The notes: generated by a model from the letters alone, not told the origin. Shown: positions 1 through 7,880, counted from the first letter of the stretch. The stretch is DNA of 38,390 bases from Sphaerimonospora mesophila NBRC 14179 = JCM 3151 (GCA_001552515.1 BCRI01000070.1:1-38390), one strand, 5' to 3'. Numbers and translations: made by a program.

Positions 1-1434
1 TCTGTCCTGCACGGCCAGCGCGGCGGCCAGGCAGGCGATGGGGATCACGGGCAGTACATAACGATGGTCGAAGTCGAGCACCGCGACGGGCGCGACGAGC
101 AGGGCAGCGGCGACGCTCCACGGCAGCAGAGCGGCCCGGCGCTCCCACCTGTCACCGGCTCGCCGCCTGCGACGGGCGACGCGCGTCACGCCCACCGACC
201 CCAGCGCGCCGACGAGCAGGATCGCGCCCAGCATCGGTCCGCGCAGGTATGCCGGGTGCTGGTAGGCGACCAGGAAGTCGGCGTACGGACGGACCGCTTG
301 TTGGGGCCGGATGCCGGAGTCGTACTCTCGCTTCATCTTGCCGATCAGCGGTTCGTCGGGGAAGGCGTCGGCGTCGAGACCGAAGCCGAAGGCCGGGACG
401 GCCCACGTGGGGTGGGGCACGGGAGTCCACGCGAAGGTGAGCGCGGTGTCGTGGACGACGTCGCGCAGGTAGTCGAACGGCTGGGCCAGGATCGCGCGGA
501 GCGCGAACGCGCGGGCGGCGTCGTTGCGCTCGAACGCCCCGCCGGGGAGCCGGTCGGCGCGCTCGCCGAACACCCAGTAATACTCACCGGCCGTGTCCTC
601 GACGACGCCGTTCGGGCAGAGGGGGGCGAGTTCGGGCGGCGGTTCGATCACCGAGCAGTCGGCGAAGGTCATCGTGCGGGCCCACAGTGAGATCCCGTCG
701 ACCTGCGTGAGGGTGAACCTGCCATGCTCCTCGGCGTACCAGCCCGCGTACGCCGCGAGCGGGAGCGTCCCGGCCAGGGCCAGCGCGAGCAGCGGACGCA
801 AGCCGGCCGCCCGCCGCTCGCCGCGCCGTACGGCCCCCCGGCAGGCGAGGACGAGCAGGATGAGGAGGAGCACCGGCAGTGCGATCGTCCGGGTGATCGC
901 CGCGAGAGCCAGCAGCAGCCCCGCCAAGGTCGCGGCGCGGGCCGAAGGCCACGGCGACCACATGAGGACGGTGAGCGCGGCCGTGATCAGGAAGATGAAC
1001 AGCGTGTCCGACAGGACCGCGTGCTCCAGCCGGAGGAAGGAGGCGTCGAACAGGCCGGGCACGGTGGCCAGGGACGCGGCCCAGCCGGGCAGCGACCGGC
1101 GACGCAGCACCGCGTAGATCAGCACCGCGGTGGTGAGGCCCAGCAGGTGATTGACGGCGGCGAGCAGTTCGACACTGTGGAACGGCCACAACGCTCGCAG
1201 CAGCAGCGAATATCCGATCGGGTGCAGGCCGGTCGACGGCTTGAGTTGGATCGCGTTGTCCAGGTAGGTGAAGGAGTCGTACCAGTAGAGCTTGGCCGGA
1301 CGGTACGCGAGCATCGTCACCACCCGGAGCGCGGCGGCGAGCGAGAGGACCACGGCGAAGACGCGGTGATCCGCGAGAACGCTGATGCGGCGGCCCGGCG
1401 GGTGCGGCGCCGTCGAACGGACGTCTGTGAGCAC
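1..1434 (-). CDS. Polytopic membrane glycosyltransferase (GT-C/ArnT-like), 3' end off window
   Basis: The reverse-strand reading frame is open from a GTG at 1434 to the left edge, about 478 residues without a stop. It begins VLTDVRSTAP and carries many hydrophobic segments. Near residue 50 it has YWYDSFTYLDNAIQ, which resembles the first extracytoplasmic loop with acidic residues of GT-C lipid-linked sugar transferases, followed by HPIGYSLLLRAL, another pattern typical of this group. A soluble loop in the second half (residues about 230-340) is followed by more membrane segments. Family knowledge: such enzymes move a sugar from a polyprenyl-phosphate carrier onto an extracytoplasmic acceptor. 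The GTG has GAGG about 11 bases upstream. It follows the membrane gene ending at 1509 with a 74-bp gap, so co-transcription is possible. The C-terminus is not in the window and the substrate is unknown. Confidence 0.75.
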   Translation of the reverse strand, partial: MLTDVRSTAPHPPGRRISVLADHRVFAVVLSLAAALRVVTMLAYRPAKLYWYDSFTYLDNAIQLKPSTGLHPIGYSLLLRALWPFHSVELLAAVNHLLGLTTAVLIYAVLRRRSLPGWAASLATVPGLFDASFLRLEHAVLSDTLFIFLITAALTVLMWSPWPSARAATLAGLLLALAAITRTIALPVLLLILLVLACRGAVRRGERRAAGLRPLLALALAGTLPLAAYAGWYAEEHGRFTLTQVDGISLWARTMTFADCSVIEPPPELAPLCPNGVVEDTAGEYYWVFGERADRLPGGAFERNDAARAFALRAILAQPFDYLRDVVHDTALTFAWTPVPHPTWAVPAFGFGLDADAFPDEPLIGKMKREYDSGIRPQQAVRPYADFLVAYQHPAYLRGPMLGAILLVGALGSVGVTRVARRRRRAGDRWERRAALLPWSVAAALLVAPVAVLDFDHRYVLPVIPIACLAAALAVQDR

Positions 1435-1508
1435 GCTGAATCCGATCCTCGTGACGACGCGGTCGTCGGTCTGGAGGGTGGCTGTGCCGGTGATCAGGGG
1501 GAGGCGGG

Positions 1509-2438
1509 TCAGAGCCGCAGCGCCGCCCGGGAGCGGTACGGCACGGCGGTCGCCGTGACGGCCAGGAAACCGAGCAGCGCCCAGTGGGCGACATCCTGAC
1601 GGCCCACCGAGTCGAAGTTCTCGACCAGGACGGCGATCTGGACGAGCACGTACGGCACGGCCGCCACCGCCCAGCGTGGGTCGCCGGTCGCCGCGCCGGC
1701 CCAGACGGCGAGCAGCAGCAGCGCCGCCTCGAGCCCGACCCTGGCCAGCGACCGGGGCGACCCGGCCGCGACGGTGAGCCAGGCCGGGTCGGTGCACGCG
1801 ACCAGCGGAGCCAGCGCCCACCAACCCGGGAAGCGGCGGCGCGGCGGACGGGGGCGAACGGCGAGGACGAGCAGCCCGAGGAGCAGCACCCCATGGGTGA
1901 TCACCGGGGTGATCGGGCCACCCATGCCGTAGAGCGCGGTCTCGTTGCCCCAGAAGGAGTCGGGGAAGACCGGCACCAGCGTCTGATCCAGCCACGGGCG
2001 GCCGAGTGCGATGGCGGTGGTCTTGCTCCCGATGAGCAGAACGAGCGGGATCGCGAGCCGTACCCGGCCATGCGCCACAGCGAGCACGACGCCGGCGGAC
2101 AGGCACACCCACAGGGGGATCGAGCCGGCGTAGGGGAGCAGCAGGCCCAGGTCGGCGAGGGACACGATCAGGAGGCCGAGGTGGAGGCCGTCCGGCCACG
2201 GCGGGCCGTGCGCCGCGCCGGCGATGCGGGTGCGCAGGCCGCCGCGGACGAGCGCGGCCGATTCCGTCATCCCCGGCAGTGCCCGCCCCGGTGGCGTGGT
2301 CTCCAGCAGCGTGCCGATGAACTCGTCGCCGAACCGCTCCCGATAGTCCCGCGGATAGGCGCGCAGCAGCAGCCGGTATCGCCGCTCCAGCGCCCCGCTC
2401 CTCGTGCTCCCTGTCCCGACGGCCTCCGTCTCGGTCAT
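1509..2438 (-). CDS. Multi-pass membrane protein co-transcribed with PadR regulator
   Basis: A protein of 309 residues. The start ATG (2438) overlaps the TGA of the PadR gene in an ATGA, indicating translational coupling. Residues about 15-40 read RRYRLLLRAYPRDYRERFGDE, a cytoplasmic motif I know from actinobacterial membrane proteins encoded directly after PadR regulators. The rest is a run of about eight hydrophobic segments. No catalytic motif was found. By context it is probably the effector membrane protein whose expression PadR controls. A longer in-frame extension upstream reads through the PadR gene in another frame and is not believable. Confidence 0.75.
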   Translation of the reverse strand: MTETEAVGTGSTRSGALERRYRLLLRAYPRDYRERFGDEFIGTLLETTPPGRALPGMTESAALVRGGLRTRIAGAAHGPPWPDGLHLGLLIVSLADLGLLLPYAGSIPLWVCLSAGVVLAVAHGRVRLAIPLVLLIGSKTTAIALGRPWLDQTLVPVFPDSFWGNETALYGMGGPITPVITHGVLLLGLLVLAVRPRPPRRRFPGWWALAPLVACTDPAWLTVAAGSPRSLARVGLEAALLLLAVWAGAATGDPRWAVAAVPYVLVQIAVLVENFDSVGRQDVAHWALLGFLAVTATAVPYRSRAALRL

Positions 2439-2791
2439 GAGAACGCCGATCCCGGGTCGGCGATCCGGCTCATGACGACGGAGGCGGCCTGCCGCATGCG
2501 CAGCGCCTCCTCCGACAGCACGTGACGGCCCTCGTCGGTCAGCCGGAAGTAGCGGCGCGGGCGTCCGTCGACGGTCTCCTCCCGATCCACCTCGATCAGC
2601 CCGTTGGCGGTCAGACGGTCGAGTGCTCCGTACAACGTGCCGACCGGCAGCTTGATCCGGTTCTCGGAGAGCCGGAGCGTGCACTTGATGATCCCGTGCC
2701 CGTGCAGCGGGCCGTCGAGGAGCGCGGCGAGGATGAAGTAGGTCGGCTCGCTGATCGAGGGTGGTGATCTCCTGGCCATGCCGGGCACCAT
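2435..2791 (-). CDS. PadR-family transcriptional regulator
   Basis: A protein of 118 residues if the ATG at 2791 is used; the ATG at 2779 would give 114. Family features are EPTYFILAALLDGPLHGHGI at the N-terminus (first helix of the winged HTH), LPVGTLYGALDRLTANGLIE (recognition helix) and GRPRRYFRLTDEG (wing). The ATG at 2791 lies inside the inverted repeat at 2787-2813, so a transcript starting there would be nearly leaderless. The gene is probably autoregulated and overlaps the membrane-protein gene after it by 4 bp. Confidence 0.9.
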   Translation of the reverse strand: MVPGMARRSPPSISEPTYFILAALLDGPLHGHGIIKCTLRLSENRIKLPVGTLYGALDRLTANGLIEVDREETVDGRPRRYFRLTDEGRHVLSEEALRMRQAASVVMSRIADPGSAFS

Positions 2792-2813
2792 ACTTCGCGA
2801 GACGAAGTATGGT
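2787..2813. promoter_or_regulatory. Perfect 11-bp inverted repeat, probable PadR operator
   Basis: The arms ACCATACTTCG (2787-2797) and CGAAGTATGGT (2803-2813) are exact reverse complements with a 5-base spacer. PadR proteins bind such dyads near their own promoters. The repeat covers the upstream PadR start codon, so bound repressor would block transcription or the very start of the message. That PadR is the binder is inferred from position. Confidence 0.75.
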
Positions 2814-3016
2814 CAAGCCGAGATCAAGGTGTTCAAAGGGTGTGACATGCACCGAAGCGGGGGGAGGTCGCGGAATCAAGACCCGACGAAGTGATCACAT
2901 CGAGCGGAAGATCTTCGCCCCACGTGCGGTGGCCGCGCCGTGGGGCCGGGCAGACCGTTTCTCACTACCGTTCGTGTCCGGGCGAGCGCATCCGTACCGG
3001 GCACCGAAGCCTGGGG

Positions 3017-3271
3017 GTGGTGGCGAAATGCGGTTCTCAGCCGAGGAAGTGGTCTGGAGACAACTGCGCGGGGGAGTATGCGGGTCGCTGGTCCATCTGG
3101 CGCAGCGATGCCGGCCGCTGGTATGCGACCAGGTTGACCAGGTCGCTGTCCCGCGCGGAAATGGATCAGGGAATGATTATGACGGCCTCCGCCGAGGACG
3201 CGGACGAGCTCCGCGAGTTGCTCGTGGCCCAGGATCGGCTGGCCGGCCAGACCCTCTCCACCTCGCCGTGA
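3017..3271 (+). CDS. Small conserved-looking hypothetical protein (WRSDxGRWYATR motif)
   Basis: This 84-residue ORF contains YAGRWSIWRSDAGRWYATR followed by an acidic tail, EDADELRELLVAQD. Short proteins with a W-x-I-W-R-S-D-x-G-R-W-Y-A-T-R core are familiar in Streptomyces and Streptosporangiaceae, often beside HTH or anti-sigma genes, and have no known function. The start is uncertain: GTG at 3017 or 3020, with no convincing ribosome-binding site. The frame stays open upstream to 2891, but that part looks non-coding. The stop codon overlaps the first unit of the palindromic repeat at 3268. It could be a degraded copy. Confidence 0.45.
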   Translation: MVAKCGSQPRKWSGDNCAGEYAGRWSIWRSDAGRWYATRLTRSLSRAEMDQGMIMTASAEDADELRELLVAQDRLAGQTLSTSP

Positions 3272-3509
3272 TCTTGCAGTTTCTCGCATGTGAGGCTAGG
3301 AGCAGGAACTACGCCTTCGTGATCTTGCGGCTTCTCGCAGGTCTACCCCTGAGCAGGAAAAACACTCTCCCTGATCTTGCACTCCGTGTCGGTGCAAGAT
3401 CGGTTGGTGTGAAGGTGCAGGTCGGGCGGCATGCCTGTGAGTATCTGCAAGATCGGCGAATGGATCCGAGCAGGTCGGCGGGCCTTCATGCGAGAAATTG
3501 CAAGATCAC
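3268..3509. repeat. Composite palindromic repeat, copy 1 (five units, mirror order)
   Basis: Units sit at 3268-3288, 3319-3339, a central hairpin at 3373-3401, then 3436-3456 and 3489-3509. The first two read forward (core GATCTTGCAGTTTCTCGCA) and the last two are its reverse complement with a few changes. The central unit has 10-bp arms GATCTTGCAC/GTGCAAGATC and a 9-base loop. Symmetry about position 3387-3388 is nearly exact. The four spacers (30-34 bases) are unrelated except for AGCAGG or TGCAGG at or near their centres (3301, 3352, 3416, 3469). An inverted copy lies at 15640-15879. No transposase or ORF is associated. Confidence 0.9.
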
Positions 3510-3772
3510 GGGGTGGGGGAAATGAAGTGGTCGCGCTCGGAGTGGTGGGACATGTCGGGATGACGGGGCGGGGCGGGAAATACTTGTTTCATCTAGTTTC
3601 ATGCGTTGTCGCTCTCCGTCGGCGTCCCACGGCAGACGGCCGTACGGCATGCCACCGAAGAGTGGTGCCAGGTGAAACTTTGTGAGCTGCTAGAACGCCG
3701 CAGGTCCTCCCAGGTTTCCTGATAAAGGCGGACATCCGGCTGCTCGGTGGCAAACAATCTTGTTTCTCCGCA
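3510..3772. other. Intergenic stretch without a recognised gene
   Basis: About 260 bases between the palindromic repeat and the anti-sigma promoter. It holds a direct repeat of GTTTCAT (around 3587-3601) and a possible 16-codon ORF starting with a GTG near 3672, neither of which I can assign. No structured RNA was recognised. Confidence 0.4.
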
Positions 3773-3822
3773 TTCACAAAACCACGGAGCGTCCCGTATG
3801 GTTGCTGTGGGAGCGCTCCCAC
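3773..3822 (+). promoter_or_regulatory. Promoter with CelR/CebR-type operator at the start site
   Basis: A candidate -35 TTCACA (3773-3778), an 18-base spacer and a -10 TATGGT (3797-3802) are followed by the exact palindrome TGGGAGCGCTCCCA (3808-3821), flanked by G and C so the full dyad is 16 bp. Established knowledge: this 14-mer is the operator of the LacI-family cellobiose repressors CelR (Thermobifida) and CebR (Streptomyces). It would cover the transcription start, 18 bases before the GTG of the next gene. Promoter hexamers are assigned by eye. Confidence 0.7.
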
Positions 3823-3839
3823 GGATAAAGGAGGCGCAC

Positions 3840-4319
3840 GTGAATCTCCCGTTCGGAACCGCGCCACTGGACGTGGCACTGGTGGGGAACGCGGTGTGGA
3901 CCGTCGAGTGCCTCCTGCCGGCAGTCGGCGCGAGCGTGGCGGACGCGCGATCCCTGATCCGTCGCGAACTCGGCAGATGGGGCGTGGAGCGGCTCATCGA
4001 CGACTGCTGTCTCGTCGTCAGCGAGCTCGCCGCCAACGTGGTGCGACACGGCGGGACCGTGTTCACCATGCGCCTCGGCAGTGACGGCCACTGGGTCTAC
4101 GGGGAGATCTCCGACCAGGGGGAGGGCCTGCCGCAGCAGCGGGACGCGGACATGGACTCCACCGATGGCAGGGGCCTGCTGATCGTCAGCGAACTCGCCG
4201 ACGACTGGGGCGTCACGCCGTACGCCCATGGCGGCAAGACCGTCTGGTTCGTCATGGGCACCGGGCGCACCTCGCACATGCCGATCGTGCCGAGCCGATC
4301 CAGGATCACGGTCGGCTGA
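3840..4319 (+). CDS. Anti-sigma-factor-type ATP-binding protein (HATPase_c_2, RsbW-like)
   Basis: A protein of 159 residues from GTG 3840, preceded by an excellent ribosome-binding site AAAGGAGG with 5-base spacing; the longer ATG-less extension upstream would run through the operator. Visible GHKL signatures are an N-box ELAANVVRHGG near residue 60, a G1 box SDQGEG near residue 93 and GRGLLIVSELADDWG near residue 115. Single-domain proteins of this type bind and inhibit alternative sigma factors, or phosphorylate STAS anti-anti-sigma factors, and are abundant in actinomycetes. No cognate sigma or STAS gene is adjacent, so the partner is unknown. The operator immediately upstream suggests control by a LacI-type sugar repressor. 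Confidence 0.88.
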   Translation: MNLPFGTAPLDVALVGNAVWTVECLLPAVGASVADARSLIRRELGRWGVERLIDDCCLVVSELAANVVRHGGTVFTMRLGSDGHWVYGEISDQGEGLPQQRDADMDSTDGRGLLIVSELADDWGVTPYAHGGKTVWFVMGTGRTSHMPIVPSRSRITVG

Positions 4320-4415
4320 GCCGCACCCGTCGTAGTCCATTCCTCCGGGGTCACCCACGTTTGAGACGTGCGGGGAGGAAAGAGCAGAAGGAGTAGCCCC
4401 GGAGGGAGAAATGAC

Positions 4416-4811
4416 ATGCCAGGACGTGAGGAACTCCCGTCGACCCTGGAGCGCTCGCCCAAGGAGGCCCAGGAGACGTGGATCAAGGCGCATGACTCGG
4501 CCGTCGAGACGTACGGCGAGGGCCAGCGGGCCCATCGTACGGCGTTCGCCGCGCTCAAGCACACCTTCGAGAAGGTCGGCGACCACTGGGAGAAGAAGGG
4601 CGGGCGCGGTCCGTCCGACGCACAGGCGAAGAAGGGCACTCCCAAGCCCGGCCGTACGGCCGAGGGCGTCGACGCGAACGCGTCCAAGCAGCACCTCTAC
4701 GACGTCGCTTCCCGCCTCGGCATCGAGGGCAGATCGAAGATGACCAAGGAGGAGCTCGTCGACGCCATCAAGAAGGCCAACCGCCGCGCCACCGCCAAGG
4801 CCCGCGAGTGA
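4416..4811 (+). CDS. ChaB-domain protein with C-terminal Rho-N/SAP-like helix pair
   Basis: A protein of 131 residues. Residues 3-60 match the ChaB family (PGREELPSTLERSPKEAQ, then WIKAHDSAVETYGEG and AFAALKHTFEKVGDHWEKK). Residues about 88-125 (LYDVASRLGIEGRSKMTKEE, continuing LVDAIKKAN) resemble the Rho N-terminal or SAP fold that often follows ChaB in actinobacteria. The linker and C-terminus are lysine-rich, suggesting nucleic-acid binding. ChaB was named as a cation-transport regulator in E. coli, but its actinobacterial role is not established. ATG 4416 is preceded by GGAGGG. It ends 4 bases before the convergent transketolase stop. Confidence 0.85.
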   Translation: MPGREELPSTLERSPKEAQETWIKAHDSAVETYGEGQRAHRTAFAALKHTFEKVGDHWEKKGGRGPSDAQAKKGTPKPGRTAEGVDANASKQHLYDVASRLGIEGRSKMTKEELVDAIKKANRRATAKARE

Positions 4812-4815
4812 CCGC

Positions 4816-6666
4816 TCAGCCGGCGGCCCGCTTGACCAGGTCCTGTACGGCCAGGCGGATCGCGTGCCGGTCGATGCCCGCCTCCTCGAGCTGCTCCTGA
4901 GGGGTCGCCGACCCCGGCAGCGCCGAGACGGCCAGCTTCACCACCGGCACGGGTGAGGTCGCCAGCGCGGCGAGCACCGCGTCACCGAGGCCGCCCTCCG
5001 GCCAGTGATCTTCCACCGTGACGATCCCGCCGGTGTCGGCGGCCGCGGTCCGCAGCCGCTCGGCGTCGATCGGCTTGACCGAGTAGGCGTCGATCACCGT
5101 CACCTCGATGCCGTCCTCCCGCAGCAGGTCGGCGGCGGCGAGGGCCTCGTGTACGGTGATCCCGGCGGCCACGATCGTCGCCTGGTCGCCGGTGCGCAAG
5201 ACCTTGCTGCCGCCGACCGGGAAGTGCTCGCCCGCGTCGTAGACGACCGGCGTGGCACCCCTCGTGGTACGCAGATATCGGATCCCGCCCAGCCCGGCCA
5301 TGTCCCCGACCAGCCGCGCCGTCTGGTTGGCGTCGCAGGGGTAGAGGACCGTGCTGCCGTGGACGGCCCGGAACGCGGCCAGGTCCTCCAGCCCCATCTG
5401 CGACGGTCCGTCCTCGCCGATCGACACGCCCGCGTGCGAGCCGACCAGGCACAGGTCGGCCCGGCTGACCGCCGCCATGCGGACGAAGTCGTACGCCCTG
5501 GTGAGGAACGCGGCGAAGGTCGCGGCGTACGGCTTCCAGCCGCGTGCCTGCACGCCGATGGCGGCGGCCACCATCTGCTGCTCGGCGATGTAGCACTCGA
5601 AGAACCGCTCGGGGTGTGCCTCGGCGAAGGCCTCGAGCCTGGTGGAGTCGGCCACCTCGCCGTCGAGCGCGACGACGTCGCCGCAGGCCGTGCCGAGGGC
5701 GGCGAGCGCCTCCCCGAACGCCTCGCGCGTGGCGACATTCTCGCCCACCTCCCAGACCGGCAGGTCGAGCGTGCCGGTGGCGGCGAAGCCGTACGGATCA
5801 CGCGGGCTCGTGGGCGGCTGCACCTCGACCGTCAGATCGCGCGGCCCGCCCAGCTCGGCGATCGCCTGTTCCGGGTCCGCGATCGGTTTGCCGTGCTTGC
5901 CCTCCCTGTCCTCGACGGCCGACACGCCGTGGCCCTTGGACGTCCGGGCGAGGATCGCGGTGGGGCGGCGGCGTGTGCCGCGCGCGTCGGACAGGGCGTA
6001 ATCGATCTCGCCGGGGTCGTGGCCGTCGATCTCGATCGTGTGCCAGCCGAACGCGGACATCCGCCGTGCGTAGGCCGACAGGTCCCACCCGTGCCGGGTC
6101 GGCCCGCGTTGCCCGAGCCGGTTCACGTCGATGATCGCGGTGAGGTTGGTCAGCCCCTCGTGTCCCGCGTGTTCGAACGCCTCCCACATCGATCCCTCGG
6201 CCAGCTCGCTGTCGCCGCACAGCACCCAGATGTGGTACGGCAGGCGGTCGAGCTTGCGTCCGGTCAACGCCAGCCCGACGCCGACGGGCAGCCCGAAGCC
6301 GAGCGAACCGGTGGCCACGTCGACGAACGGCATGCGGGGCGTGGGATGGCCCTCCAGCCTGCTGCCGCGGCGGCGGAACGTCAGCAGCTCTTCATCGGTG
6401 ATGACGCCCGCCGCTTTCGCCATCGAGTAGAGCAGCGGCGAGGCGTGCCCCTTGGAGAAGATCAGATGGTCGTTCGCCGGATTGTCCGGGTCTCGTACGT
6501 CCAAGCGGAGATGGCGGGCGAGCAGCACGGCCATGAGCTCGGCCGCCGACATGGAAGAGGTCGGATGGCCGGAGCCGGCGGCGGCCGACGCGCGCACCGA
6601 GTCCACCCGGAGCTGGGCTGCGAGTTCACACAGAAAGCGGTAGTCAGGCTCGTCCACCGCCCTCAA
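4816..6666 (-). CDS. tkt: Transketolase
   Basis: A protein of 616 residues, the short animal/archaeal-like form rather than the 660-700-residue form. It shows the thiamine-diphosphate region (GDSELAEGSMWEAFEHAG, then IIDVNRLGQ), a catalytic-Glu-type motif EQQMVAAAIG, KGHASPLLYS in the substrate loop and the C-terminal PIDAERLRTAA domain. Transketolase moves two-carbon units and makes or consumes sedoheptulose 7-phosphate. It lies last in a minus-strand set with HldE, a small membrane protein and an SDR. The start could be TTG 6666 or GTG 6657. It may be the genome's second transketolase, serving the heptose pathway; that is inference. Confidence 0.93.
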   Translation of the reverse strand: MRAVDEPDYRFLCELAAQLRVDSVRASAAAGSGHPTSSMSAAELMAVLLARHLRLDVRDPDNPANDHLIFSKGHASPLLYSMAKAAGVITDEELLTFRRRGSRLEGHPTPRMPFVDVATGSLGFGLPVGVGLALTGRKLDRLPYHIWVLCGDSELAEGSMWEAFEHAGHEGLTNLTAIIDVNRLGQRGPTRHGWDLSAYARRMSAFGWHTIEIDGHDPGEIDYALSDARGTRRRPTAILARTSKGHGVSAVEDREGKHGKPIADPEQAIAELGGPRDLTVEVQPPTSPRDPYGFAATGTLDLPVWEVGENVATREAFGEALAALGTACGDVVALDGEVADSTRLEAFAEAHPERFFECYIAEQQMVAAAIGVQARGWKPYAATFAAFLTRAYDFVRMAAVSRADLCLVGSHAGVSIGEDGPSQMGLEDLAAFRAVHGSTVLYPCDANQTARLVGDMAGLGGIRYLRTTRGATPVVYDAGEHFPVGGSKVLRTGDQATIVAAGITVHEALAAADLLREDGIEVTVIDAYSVKPIDAERLRTAAADTGGIVTVEDHWPEGGLGDAVLAALATSPVPVVKLAVSALPGSATPQEQLEEAGIDRHAIRLAVQDLVKRAAG

Positions 6667-6740
6667 CTACCCCGCCTCGGCGAGCTATACCACCCGAGTC
6701 TGGTCATTTCCCGGCAGCGGCGGCCTATTTTGTGGTGGGT

Positions 6741-6829
6741 CGTTTCGAGGCGGCTCGTTTCGGGGCGCTCGTTTCGGGGTGGCTCGGTTCGGGGCGGTCG
6801 TTTCAGGGGTGGCTCGTTTCGGGGTGGCT
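6741..6829. repeat. Degenerate 15-bp tandem repeat in the tkt-SDR intergenic gap
   Basis: Six units of 14-16 bases of the form CGTTTCGGGGTGGCT begin at 6741, 6756, 6770, 6785, 6799 and 6815. They lie between the SDR stop and the transketolase start. No gene is present in the 6667-6847 gap. Similar 15-bp units (CGATTCG...) occur inside hldE (9061) and secA2 (37306). Confidence 0.8.
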
Positions 6830-6847
6830 CGTTCGCTCCGCCGCGGG

Positions 6848-7852
6848 TCATTTCGCGGCGGAGCGCAGGGCGAGGGCCGCGACCGCGGCGAGACCCGCCG
6901 CTCCCGTGGCGACCAGCCGGCGATGCCGGGACAGCCACGTCTGCACGCTGCGCGGATGGGACCGGTCGTCGAAGTCGCCGTGAGCGCCGTAGTCGCGGTC
7001 GGTGTCCGCCGGCTCCCAGAGGTTCGACACGCCTGTGGGCGGCTTGCCGTCGACGAGCTGCGATTGCACGCCGGTCCTGGCGAGGTAGCGGTCGAGCAGG
7101 GCGGGGATGATCCGCTGCCCCAGAATCGTGGCCGCTGTGCTGCCGCCGACCCAGTATTCCTTGCGCTCCGGATGCTCGGCGGCGAAGACCAGCGCCTCGG
7201 CGGCCACCTCCGGCTGGTAGATCGGCGGCACGGGCTGCGCGTGCCGCCGCATCCGGGTCAGCCCCCAGTCGAACTGCGGAGTGTTCAGCGCCGGGAGCTG
7301 CACCATCGTTATCTTCACACCGGAGTCCTCGGCCAGCAACTCGGTCCGCAGCGCCTCGGTGAACCCCTTGATCGCGTGCTTGGCGCCGCAGTAGGCCGAC
7401 TGCAGCGGGATCGACCGGTAGGCCAGCGCCGAGCCCGCCTGCACGATCACGCCGCGGTCGCGCGGCCGCATCATCTCCAGCGCCACCCGGGTGCCCCACA
7501 CGTATCCCAGATAGGTCACCCGGGTGACCCGTTCGAACTCCTCCGGCGCGACCTCCATGAACGGTGCGAACACCGTGGTGAACGCGACGTTGATCCACAC
7601 CTCGATCGGACCCAGCTCGGCCTCGATCCGCTGGGCCGCCTGCCGTACGCCCTCGTAGTCGGCGACGTCGGTGGCGTACACCTTGGCGATGCCGCCCTCG
7701 GCGCCGACGTCCACGGACGCGCCGGCGAGCCCGGCCTCGCCGCGGGCCAGGAGAGCGACCTTCGCCCCCTCGGCGCCGAGCCGCCGGACCACCGCCCGCC
7801 CGACTCCGCCGCTCGCTCCGGTCACCACCACGACCTTGCCGTTCAGGCTCAC
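6848..7852 (-). CDS. SDR-family oxidoreductase with C-terminal membrane anchor
   Basis: A protein of 334 residues. It has the dinucleotide-binding TGASGGVG at residues 11-18, the catalytic Ser in AGSALAYRS and YCGAK supplying the Tyr and Lys. The NNAG motif is altered to INVAF. Residues 1-250 form the SDR fold. The last 60 end in a hydrophobic segment (LVATGAAGLAAVAALAL), probably a tail anchor. Start GTG 7852 has GGGGAGG 8 bases upstream. It sits 28 bp after the small membrane gene, likely in one transcript from hldE to tkt. The substrate is unknown. Confidence 0.88.
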   Translation of the reverse strand: MSLNGKVVVVTGASGGVGRAVVRRLGAEGAKVALLARGEAGLAGASVDVGAEGGIAKVYATDVADYEGVRQAAQRIEAELGPIEVWINVAFTTVFAPFMEVAPEEFERVTRVTYLGYVWGTRVALEMMRPRDRGVIVQAGSALAYRSIPLQSAYCGAKHAIKGFTEALRTELLAEDSGVKITMVQLPALNTPQFDWGLTRMRRHAQPVPPIYQPEVAAEALVFAAEHPERKEYWVGGSTAATILGQRIIPALLDRYLARTGVQSQLVDGKPPTGVSNLWEPADTDRDYGAHGDFDDRSHPRSVQTWLSRHRRLVATGAAGLAAVAALALRSAAK

Positions 7853-7880
7853 CAGGCATCCTCCCCTTCGGCTCTGGCCG

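Noticed and set aside
584-1894. Minus-strand ORF of 436 codons
   Set aside because: It crosses two real membrane-protein genes in the wrong frame; the real frames show hydrophobic helices and family motifs.
3268-3509. CRISPR array
   Set aside because: Units of 21 bases with 30-34-base spacers look CRISPR-like, but orientation flips at a central hairpin, the spacers share a centred AGCAGG, a second copy has the same layout, and no cas gene is present.
5005-7110. Long plus-strand ORF of 701 codons
   Set aside because: It is antisense to transketolase and part of the SDR, with Arg/Gly/Asp-rich low-information translation typical of a high-GC shadow frame.
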